A stretch of 5,734 bases of DNA from Candidatus Poseidoniaceae archaeon (GTDB lineage: Archaea; Thermoplasmatota; Poseidoniia; Poseidoniales; Poseidoniaceae). Position numbers and translations under genes: made by a program. The stretch covers positions 1-5,734 of the forward strand of contig DUJK01000138.1 of the NCBI GenBank assembly GCA_013329925.1, read 5' to 3'. Each line of letters starts with the position of its first letter. Position 1 is the first letter of the stretch. Below the pieces are notes generated by a model, which made no database searches, was not told the origin of the DNA, and worked only from the letters and a program-made list of their open reading frames with translations. Below, piece by piece: positions 1 through 4,730 of this stretch.

Positions 1-131
1 GTCTGGTCAACTGCTGCATAAGGAAACATTTTGCGAATGTGAAATGGACTTCTAGCTCTAACGAGTAAGGAACCTTTTAGATCCCTATGAGCGACCACAG
101 AAAGCATGCCTGTTGAGGTAAAGACCCACAT
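1..131 (-). CDS. Conserved hypothetical protein, N-terminal 43 residues (partial, cut by left edge)
   Basis: An uninterrupted frame runs from an ATG at 131-129 to the left edge and encodes 43 residues beginning MWVFTSTGMLSVVAHRD, followed by LLVRAR and then a KMFPYAAVD segment. From memory, the order (MW.FT.TGF.SVV.HRD, LLVRAR, LFP.A.V) resembles the start of a small conserved bacterial protein family without assigned function that usually continues to a DYRYR-like motif; that part would lie outside the window. The start is supported by the TGATG arrangement: the stop of the upstream 137-residue gene (TGA, 133-131) shares a base with this ATG, a typical translational-coupling geometry. I see no signal peptide or membrane segment in the visible part. 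The gene is real with fair confidence; its function is unknown, and its relation to the Ubl locus is only through its upstream partner. Confidence 0.65.
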   Translation of the reverse strand, partial: MWVFTSTGMLSVVAHRDLKGSLLVRARSPFHIRKMFPYAAVDQ

Positions 132-544
132 CAGACCACCTCCATGCCAGGTGCTTCAGCAACCTTGACGTCTTCAGAAGCGGCTTGGTCTTCACGCCTA
201 TCAGGAGCAACTATAGTGAACTCCCCTAGTTCAAGCTCTACTCCAATCGCGTTAAATGTTGTTTTATACATCGACAAACCAATCTTTGCATCAAAGCAAT
301 CAATCGCTAAAATACATCTTACCCGGTAATCGCCGGCGTTCTGAATCAATAAGCCACAGAACTCGTTCCATGTGTGCTCTCCAATATGCTCAGGGTTGGA
401 AAAATCTAGTGCCCACTTTCTAGCTTCATGGGACAAACTTTTCTCCAAATCCACCTCAATCAAGGAGGGTAGGTCTTCATCATACCAACGTGTCTGTCTT
501 TCTGTTTGCTTGTTTTCTTGTTTTCTTTTTGTTTCTTGTTTCAT
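131..544 (-). CDS. Hypothetical protein, 137 residues, charged N-terminal tail
   Basis: I do not recognise this family. The start was set at the ATG at 544-542 because AAGGAGA lies 7 bases upstream (552-558); an in-frame upstream ATG at 601 lacks such a site. Residues 1-19 are almost entirely K, E, Q, R, N and T, probably disordered. Residues 20-66 look helical and acidic (WYDEDLPSLIE, LSHEARKWALDF, HTWNEFCGLLI). Residues 72-113 look like alternating strands (YRVRCILAIDCFD, IGVELELGEFTIVAP). The last 24 residues are acidic and low in complexity (REDQAASEDVKVAEAP). There are three cysteines (63, 77, 83) but no CxxC metal site and no recognisable E2, RING or Ubl motif. Its stop overlaps the start of the next leftward gene. 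The start region closely matches that of the AAA+ gene, and the K/E-rich N-terminus resembles three other proteins here, so a link to the Ubl system is a reasonable inference. Confidence 0.7.
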   Translation of the reverse strand: MKQETKRKQENKQTERQTRWYDEDLPSLIEVDLEKSLSHEARKWALDFSNPEHIGEHTWNEFCGLLIQNAGDYRVRCILAIDCFDAKIGLSMYKTTFNAIGVELELGEFTIVAPDRREDQAASEDVKVAEAPGMEVV

Positions 545-719
545 ATTTTCATCTCCTTTTGTTTTTCTTGTTTTTTTATTTCTTGGGCTATACCCTCTCA
601 CCCTTCTTCGTGCTTAATTACAATTTCATACTACTTAACCAACCATAGACTAAACCGAAACACTGCGACAAAGTCTAATTTTTTAAAGCGAATAAAGCAT
701 CGGTTTTAGAAGGGTTTAT
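545..719. promoter_or_regulatory. Divergent intergenic region, probably holding both promoters
   Basis: This 175-base AT-rich gap separates the leftward 137-residue gene from the rightward gene at 720, so promoters in both directions are expected here. I compared possible -35/-10 pairs on both strands. The best leftward one (TTAGTC, 17 bases, TATGAA) and a rightward CATACT at 627-632 are too weak to call. An imperfect palindrome GGG-CTATA-CCC sits at 585-595 and could be an operator, but three G-C pairs are little evidence. The call rests on gene layout, not on a recognised box. Confidence 0.3.
552..558 (-). promoter_or_regulatory. Ribosome binding site of the 137-residue protein
   Basis: AAGGAGA on the minus strand, 7 bases before the ATG at 544. 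It decides the start over the upstream ATG at 601. The surrounding bases (AACAAGAAAAA before, TGAAAATATGAAA after) closely match the start region of the AAA+ gene near 2730-2760. Confidence 0.7.
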
Positions 720-1286
720 TTGTGGCCAATTGTTCGGGACAATATGGCCCTTCAACCTGCTCTTTTTGACCTTAGAATCGAACAGCATAGGTCATTTTTG
801 GACGATTCTGATATGCCTGAAAAAAGGCTCAATTATGTTAAGCAAAGTAAAGGCCATCTCGGATTAGTGCATACTAAATTATGGGAGTCAATTAAGCACC
901 ATAATAGGCATACCTTGAGATTAGATCGAGAAGTTGTAGATGCTATCTTGAGTAAAACTGGCCCCCATGGCAGACGAGATAAGTCTCGAGGTCGCCCTGC
1001 TAGTGGAATTAGACATCTATTACGCCGTGAAATTATGTTATTATTCAATATAGAATATAGTAAATTATGTCAGATATTATCGCAAAATATGGATTATAAA
1101 TCCGGAAAAAAGCAGGATATTACCTTAGTAATGCCGGATTTATCTATTGCAATAAATGAGCTAAAACAGCAACTAATATCCATAGAATCCGGACTGGTCA
1201 ATCATTTGGTGTTTAAGCGCATGTGGGCGCCTTGTCTTGCTAGGTTAGTTGAGCTGGTTTGGCTTCACAAAACCAGTAGAAGGTAG
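720..1286 (+). CDS. Hypothetical basic protein, 188 residues
   Basis: This is the only rightward gene in the window. The start is a TTG at 720, chosen because AGAAGGG (708-714) sits 5 bases upstream; an ATG at 744 (residue 9) is possible but has only a weak upstream GGGAC. The protein is rich in Arg, Lys and His, with basic stretches KHHNRHTLRLDR (60-70) and GRRDKSRGRP (84-93), suggesting nucleic acid binding. Residues 98-121 (RHLLRREIMLLF, then YSKLCQIL) could form a helix pair resembling a helix-turn-helix, but I cannot match it to a known class. Residues 137-160 look helical (IAINELKQQLISIESGLV). There are no membrane segments or catalytic motifs. It is convergent with the AAA+ gene (75-base gap) and divergent from the 137-residue gene, so it is a separate transcription unit. 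A regulator of the locus or an unrelated insertion are both possible; function unknown. Confidence 0.55.
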   Translation: MWPIVRDNMALQPALFDLRIEQHRSFLDDSDMPEKRLNYVKQSKGHLGLVHTKLWESIKHHNRHTLRLDREVVDAILSKTGPHGRRDKSRGRPASGIRHLLRREIMLLFNIEYSKLCQILSQNMDYKSGKKQDITLVMPDLSIAINELKQQLISIESGLVNHLVFKRMWAPCLARLVELVWLHKTSRR

Positions 1287-1361
1287 TAGCAAATATTGCT
1301 GAGACATCTCTTCTTTATCCCTTTATGAAGGAAGTTGGAATTGTAGTATTATCTATTGAAA

Positions 1362-2732
1362 TCACATAGTGTAAACTTCGGCATTCTTAGATTCGATTAC
1401 TTGGGCTAGGTTAGGCGTACTTTGGTAAGCCATGCCTCTTCTTTTCAGCACATCAGCGAGGCCTTCTTGTAAGTCCTTGGCATTGAGCCTATCTCTACCT
1501 TGATAGATTGCTTCAATAAATGCAGACTGTACTATTTCTCTAACCCAAGCACCTGAAAGACCTTCGCTCTTTCTTGATATTTCTGTCAATGTCGTTCTTG
1601 GAATAGTCTCTGATGGCATCTTTAACAGAATGTTTTCCATAATCTTCAGTCGTTGCTTACTATTAGGCAAGGGAATCTCTATGATTCGGTCAAATCTACC
1701 TGGCCTATCTGAAATAGCTGGGTCGATGTTTTCGGTATGATTGGTGGTCGCGAGAATTACGATTCCATCATTGGCCTCCATACCATCCATTGCTTGCAAA
1801 TATTCACCCAAGATTGGATGGTCGGTGAATCTACGACTCACGGTACCTGCGGTATCAATATCCTCGATAATCATGAGAGTTGGTGCTAATTTTCTGCCAA
1901 GTTTGAAGGCGTTTTTTATTTGATTTTTAGCCTGTATCATTTCTGCTGAAATTAGAATTGTTGTCACATTAGCCTGTGCTGCTAAAGATTTAGCCATCAT
2001 AGTTTTCCCAATGCCAGGTGGGCCAGAGAGAATGATCCCCCGTGAATTAGGCAAACCATTTTGTCGTAGTATCGGCATCGCTTTGAGAAATTCTAACACA
2101 TCCTTGTCGAGTTGTTTTTTAACATCCCCATTCCAAGCAATCAGTTGGTTAACAACCTCACTTCTATTGATGAAGTTAAATTGCATGTCAAAAAAAGCAT
2201 TCTTTAGGACTCCGGTTTGGTAAAAACTGGTTTCTAATTGCTCAATTAATTCTAAGCCCCTACCTTCAGTTCCGCTAATTATAGTCACTTTTTGGCTATC
2301 ATCATAATTAGAAACCGAACAAATAACAACAAATTTTTCATTCTCATTTTGATAAAATCTTATGCCTGCCTCTAGAAATCTAGCATTCCTGGAGTCTTGT
2401 AAAGTGATATTAGAATATTCGGCTTCAATCTCAATTTTACCCTCTAATCGGAATTCTTTTATCAATTCACATTCAGAGAATTCTTTATCCAAATGAAGCT
2501 TCATCAAAGCACCTAATGTGTAGCCATAGTATCTATGGTCGGCCCTATCATCTGTACCTAGGAATTCTCTCATCAATCTTCTAGCATAATTTACCGATGC
2601 TGGGTTAAGTTCTTTATCAGTATTTTTTCTAGCGATTTCAAATTGCTTGAAATCCATAGTAAATTCACCAATTGGACTTGTTACAGTAAAATCCGTACTA
2701 TTGTTATTTTCTTGTTCTTTATTTTCTTTCAT
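1362..2732 (-). CDS. AAA+ ATPase, classic AAA-type, of a Ubl-associated locus
   Basis: A 456-residue protein. The start ATG at 2732 is preceded by AAGGAGA at 8 bases; the frame remains open to an ATG at 2798, which has no comparable site. Residues 1-12 are K/E/N/Q-rich. Residues 13-225 form an N-terminal region I do not recognise, with strand-rich segments (KIEIEAEY, EKFVVICSVSN, KVTIISG). The AAA module follows: RGIILSGPPGIGKT (Walker A, 231-244), LMIIEDID (Walker B, 286-293), sensor-1 Asn331 in ILATTN, SDRPGRFDR with arginine-finger candidates (341-349), and GLSGAWVREIV in the C-terminal lid (391-401). The Walker B acidic pair is ED rather than the usual DE, as in Bcs1-type proteins. It has a single ATPase module, unlike the double-ring Cdc48. 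Family knowledge predicts a ring-shaped ATP-driven protein remodeller. Downstream of the Ubl, E1 and JAMM genes, it may unfold or extract modified proteins (inference). A role in assembling the conjugation machinery is the alternative. Confidence 0.9.
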   Translation of the reverse strand: MKENKEQENNNSTDFTVTSPIGEFTMDFKQFEIARKNTDKELNPASVNYARRLMREFLGTDDRADHRYYGYTLGALMKLHLDKEFSECELIKEFRLEGKIEIEAEYSNITLQDSRNARFLEAGIRFYQNENEKFVVICSVSNYDDSQKVTIISGTEGRGLELIEQLETSFYQTGVLKNAFFDMQFNFINRSEVVNQLIAWNGDVKKQLDKDVLEFLKAMPILRQNGLPNSRGIILSGPPGIGKTMMAKSLAAQANVTTILISAEMIQAKNQIKNAFKLGRKLAPTLMIIEDIDTAGTVSRRFTDHPILGEYLQAMDGMEANDGIVILATTNHTENIDPAISDRPGRFDRIIEIPLPNSKQRLKIMENILLKMPSETIPRTTLTEISRKSEGLSGAWVREIVQSAFIEAIYQGRDRLNAKDLQEGLADVLKRRGMAYQSTPNLAQVIESKNAEVYTM

Positions 2733-2740
2733 ATCTTCAT

Positions 2741-2747
2741 TCTCCTT
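2741..2747 (-). promoter_or_regulatory. Ribosome binding site of the AAA+ gene
   Basis: AAGGAGA, 8 bases before the ATG at 2732. It fixes the start 22 codons inside the longest open frame. The sequence around it resembles the start region of the 137-residue gene. Confidence 0.75.
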
Positions 2748-2825
2748 TTTCTTGTTATAATTGAGCATCTCACTCATATGAACGTTAATTTGCACCACGT
2801 TTAGGCAACTTAAATTGAATTAAAT

Positions 2826-3032
2826 TTAGGACCATTCATCGTTGAATTTTTCTGGCCAATCCTGCTTAGAATTAAATTCTGCTTTAGCACCAATTCCATG
2901 GTCTTTCATGAATTGCTTATTCAACTTAGCTTCGTCCTCTAAACTCTCAGTTTTAGCTATTATCAACTTATACAAAGCCGATATAAATTCTTTCATTTCG
3001 ATATTATTCTCTTTTTTCTTATCTTCTTTCAT
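2826..3032 (-). CDS. Small hypothetical protein, 68 residues, between JAMM and AAA+ genes
   Basis: The start ATG at 3032 has a perfect AGGAGG 7 bases upstream. The frame is open 25 codons further to an ATG at 3107, but that start has no good site and would add an unlikely extension. The protein begins with a charged tail (MKEDKKKENN), followed by a probable helix with hydrophobic spacing (EMKEFISALYKLIIAKTESL, 12-31), a second charged helix (DEAKLNKQFMKDHGI, 33-47), and an aromatic acidic end (DWPEKFNDEWS). It has no cysteine, no Gly-Gly terminus and no beta-grasp pattern, so it is neither a second Ubl nor an E2. The gene sits 102 bases after the JAMM gene and 93 bases before the AAA+ start, on the same strand. 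Its start region is identical over 16 bases to that of the Ubl gene. It may be an adaptor or a subunit for the ATPase or protease; I do not recognise the family. Confidence 0.7.
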   Translation of the reverse strand: MKEDKKKENNIEMKEFISALYKLIIAKTESLEDEAKLNKQFMKDHGIGAKAEFNSKQDWPEKFNDEWS

Positions 3033-3039
3033 GTTTTTT

Positions 3040-3045
3040 CCTCCT
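3040..3045 (-). promoter_or_regulatory. Ribosome binding site of the 68-residue protein
   Basis: AGGAGG with spacer AAAAAAC before the ATG at 3032. The 16 bases at 3030-3045 are identical to those at 4649-4664 in front of the Ubl gene. This places the start 25 codons inside the longest open frame. Confidence 0.8.
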
Positions 3046-3134
3046 ATTAGCGGCCTTGCAGCCGCATGAACATCATTGATTGGCATGTTTAACCAAATTT
3101 GAAACACAAAATGTTTCTTTTAACCAAAAATTGG

Positions 3135-3692
3135 TCAGTTAAAGTCATCACTGAATTTTATTCCTCTTCGCCATTTGGATAAAAATTCAGGATGATAAAT
3201 CACATCCCTAAACTCAGGCATATCTTTGCAGTAGTAATCAAACCAACTAGTAACCTTTTCCTCCGTCCATTGCAGATTAGAATTTACGTTGTCAACAGTG
3301 TTTGAAGTTATTGGTTGAAGAGCTGTTGAAAGTAAACCATTTTCCCCCAAAACTAGTGCCTCTTCTAGTATTCCTTTAGCCATATCAAGCGAATTACGAT
3401 CGGTAATACTCCAGTAAGCCGTGTTCGAGGGGTGGGTGTGAACCCACAGTTTGAAAGGCAATACTGAACCTGTCGGCGGGCTTAATTTGACGCGCCCAAT
3501 TGTCCCCCAATCGACCCAGTAGTTGTCATTAGCATCTACTAGAATAGACACCTCTCTTGCGACACTTTTGCTTAGAAGATAGATAAAATACCAGTTACCT
3601 TGCTTGGCTTGTTCAATTACAAAATCTATACTGCGTTCTGTTTCGACGTCAATTACAGGTTCTAAAATTTCTTTGAAGAAGTTAATATCCAC
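3135..3692 (-). CDS. JAMM/JAB (Mov34/MPN/PAD-1) family metalloprotease
   Basis: A 185-residue protein starting with GTG. The complete zinc-binding JAMM signature is visible: Glu47 (AREVSI), then HTHPSNTAYWSITD with His85, His87, Ser95 and Asp98, i.e. H-x-H-x7-S-x-x-D. This is the catalytic site of JAMM isopeptidases and of Ubl-processing peptidases such as Rpn11 and the CBASS Cap3 and Bil JAB proteins. The C-terminal 60 residues (QWTEEKVTSWFDYY, PEFLSKWRRGIKF) are rich in Trp and aromatic residues and probably pack on the core or bind the substrate. There is no signal peptide, so it is cytoplasmic. The GTG follows the E1 stop TAA directly, and its Shine-Dalgarno GGAGGAG lies inside the last E1 codons, so translation is probably coupled. 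The likely job is removal of the 10-residue tail after Gly-Gly in the neighbouring Ubl precursor and/or cleavage of Ubl-target bonds. Confidence 0.92.
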   Translation of the reverse strand: MDINFFKEILEPVIDVETERSIDFVIEQAKQGNWYFIYLLSKSVAREVSILVDANDNYWVDWGTIGRVKLSPPTGSVLPFKLWVHTHPSNTAYWSITDRNSLDMAKGILEEALVLGENGLLSTALQPITSNTVDNVNSNLQWTEEKVTSWFDYYCKDMPEFRDVIYHPEFLSKWRRGIKFSDDFN

Positions 3693-4361
3693 TTAAATCT
3701 CCTCCAATACTGATGTCTTCATTTGACCATGGGTAAGATAGCCCATGCTGAATTTAGGTGTTTTTGATTCAGGCCGCCCATCGAGCATCCTAATTTTCTG
3801 CATGAGCCATTGAGCACCGAGTGCCGCAACTGCTGCAAATCCAAATTCTATGTTATCGTCTGCTACAGCACCTGGTAATTGACAACCAACTGGTTTTTGG
3901 TTTTGTGGTATCTTAGCAAGTGTGTTTCTATTAGTATCACTATCAATTAGCAACCAACCATCGCCTCGGCATCTTAGATCTACCCAGTGTGCATCACTAT
4001 TGTGTACCAACTCGCGTGGCGCTTGCCTGTCAACGGCAACGACAATTATGTCATAACCTGCTAACTGACTTGCTGATGTAAGATTCTTGTTGTGGGTAAT
4101 TACTGGAAGGTTCGAGCCGACGTGATGTCTTTTTGATAGGACTTCTGCCTTTGATTTGCCAATGTCTTCCTCGGTAAATCTCTGGTGTCCCAGATTACCT
4201 TCCTCTACGATATCACCGTCCATTAAGTGCAGTCGAATTTCAGGTAGCAATAGTGTACTTCTAAGTGCAGGAGCTATCAAATCTGTCAGTTGAGAACCAA
4301 TGCCCCCAAGACCAACAATTAACACATTGATTGTCCTATATCCATCATCTTCATCACTCAT
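3693..4361 (-). CDS. ThiF/MoeB/E1-like Ubl-activating enzyme
   Basis: A 222-residue E1-like adenylating protein. The ATG at 4361 is preferred because GAGGA (4371-4375) lies 9 bases upstream; the in-frame ATG at 4370 overlaps the Ubl stop (ATGA) but abuts that site directly, and is the alternative (225 residues). Visible E1 features are the nucleotide-binding GLGGIGS (17-23); the acidic LMDGDIVEEGNLGHQRF segment with Asp48, Asp50, Asn56, Gln60 and Arg61; GKSKA (Lys69, Lys71); VAVDRQAPR with Asp111 and Arg116, matching the D-N-x3-R step of MoeB/ThiF; and VGCQLPGAVADDNIEFG, where Cys160 lines up with the ThiF-type catalytic cysteine before the GV/GF helix. It lacks the two CxxC zinc pairs of MoeB/ThiF and any fused E2 domain, unlike CBASS Cap2. 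Expected reaction: ATP-dependent adenylation of the Ubl C-terminal glycine, then thioester formation. It lies between the Ubl and JAMM genes. Confidence 0.92.
   Translation of the reverse strand: MSDEDDGYRTINVLIVGLGGIGSQLTDLIAPALRSTLLLPEIRLHLMDGDIVEEGNLGHQRFTEEDIGKSKAEVLSKRHHVGSNLPVITHNKNLTSASQLAGYDIIVVAVDRQAPRELVHNSDAHWVDLRCRGDGWLLIDSDTNRNTLAKIPQNQKPVGCQLPGAVADDNIEFGFAAVAALGAQWLMQKIRMLDGRPESKTPKFSMGYLTHGQMKTSVLEEI
3699..3705 (-). promoter_or_regulatory. Ribosome binding site of the JAMM gene, inside the E1 gene
   Basis: GGAGGAG on the minus strand lies in the last codons of the E1 gene, 6 bases before the GTG at 3692. The E1 TAA (3695-3693) and this GTG are directly adjacent. The strong site supports the non-ATG start. 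Confidence 0.75.
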
Positions 4362-4366
4362 TAGAA

Positions 4367-4651
4367 TCATTCCTCAATTGGTGATGATTTGACGGACAAA
4401 CCTCCAACTAGACCTGGTAGTAGCCTAACTGTTTCGGTTGAATCCCAATCAACTGTTGACAAATTTTGATGTTGGGTGAATTCGTTATCAACAAATACCC
4501 ACTTGTCAGTGTGGTTACTCAAATATTTTTGAGTCTCCTCTGGTTTTAGCATCAAGGTTTGATGCCCGTGGGCTGGATCAGCCACTTCAATTCTGATGAG
4601 TTTACCCTCATCTTGGTTTGCTTGCTCTATTTTCTTGCTTGTTTTTTCCAT
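4367..4651 (-). CDS. Ubiquitin-like modifier precursor (beta-grasp, internal Gly-Gly)
   Basis: A 94-residue protein. Residues 1-16 are charged and probably flexible (K/E/Q/N-rich). Residues 17-84 fit a beta-grasp order: strand KLIRIEVADPAHG, strand QTLMLKP, helix ETQKYLSNHT, strand DKWVFVDNEF, and a final strand TETVRLLPGLVGG. The ending xVRLLPGLVGG is the ubiquitin-style tail, with Gly83-Gly84 followed by ten more residues (LSVKSSPIEE). A Gly-Gly followed by an extension is the layout of Ubl precursors that must be cut before activation. The start has AGGAGG at 7 bases. The downstream E1-like gene overlaps or immediately follows, then the JAMM gene; this Ubl-E1-JAMM order is known from prokaryotic Ubl conjugation loci. 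ThiS/MoaD-type sulfur carriers share the fold but normally end directly at Gly-Gly, so a protein modifier is the better call. Identity rests on the tail, predicted fold and context. Confidence 0.85.
   Translation of the reverse strand: MEKTSKKIEQANQDEGKLIRIEVADPAHGHQTLMLKPEETQKYLSNHTDKWVFVDNEFTQHQNLSTVDWDSTETVRLLPGLVGGLSVKSSPIEE
4371..4375 (-). promoter_or_regulatory. Ribosome binding site deciding the E1 start
   Basis: GAGGA is encoded within the last Ubl codons (IEE). It touches the ATG at 4370 with no spacer but sits 9 bases from the ATG at 4361, so the second start is better spaced. Both starts leave the E1 gene coupled to the Ubl stop at 4369-4367. Confidence 0.5.
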
Positions 4652-4658
4652 GTTTTTT

Positions 4659-4664
4659 CCTCCT
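4659..4664 (-). promoter_or_regulatory. Ribosome binding site of the Ubl gene
   Basis: AGGAGG with spacer AAAAAAC before the ATG at 4651. It is an ideal site, consistent with high production of a modifier protein. It is identical from AGGAGG through ATG to the site of the 68-residue gene. Confidence 0.8.
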
Positions 4665-4730
4665 TTGTTTTATCCTATGCTGGGATGACAGCGCCATTTT
4701 AGACTGGCAAGTCTTACTGAAAATTATAGT

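Noticed and set aside
1..70. Rightward partial frames at the left edge
   Set aside because: They end within 20-23 codons and show no familiar motif, whereas the leftward frame over the same bases has recognisable family features and a coupled start.
372..709. Rightward open frames rich in F, L, C and S that look like membrane proteins
   Set aside because: They are the complement of the K/E-rich N-terminus of the leftward 137-residue gene; the hydrophobic look comes from the T-rich strand.
1288..1300. Inverted repeat AGCAA-ATA-TTGCT between the convergent genes, as a possible terminator
   Set aside because: Short stem with only two G-C pairs; the following sequence (GAGACATCTCTTCTTTATCCC) is not a clean T-run. 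A terminator is expected here by layout but not demonstrated.
2011..2223. Rightward open frame of 70 codons inside the AAA+ gene
   Set aside because: Shadow of the ATPase frame; it lies opposite the Walker A region, whose motifs are clear on the minus strand.
3123..3135. Inverted repeat ACCAA-AAA-TTGGT just after the JAMM gene
   Set aside because: Five pairs, three-base loop, no U-tract; likely chance in AT-rich DNA.
4367..4651. ThiS/MoaD sulfur-carrier role for the Gly-Gly protein
   Set aside because: A 10-residue extension after Gly-Gly and an adjacent JAMM protease fit a protein modifier better; no thiamine or molybdopterin genes are present. A sulfur-carrier role is not fully excluded, since some JAMM proteins process carriers.
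4700..4715. Small hairpin AGACT-GGCA-AGTCT between the WWE-like and Ubl genes
   Set aside because: Only five base pairs and no following U-run on the minus strand; too weak to call a terminator or attenuator.
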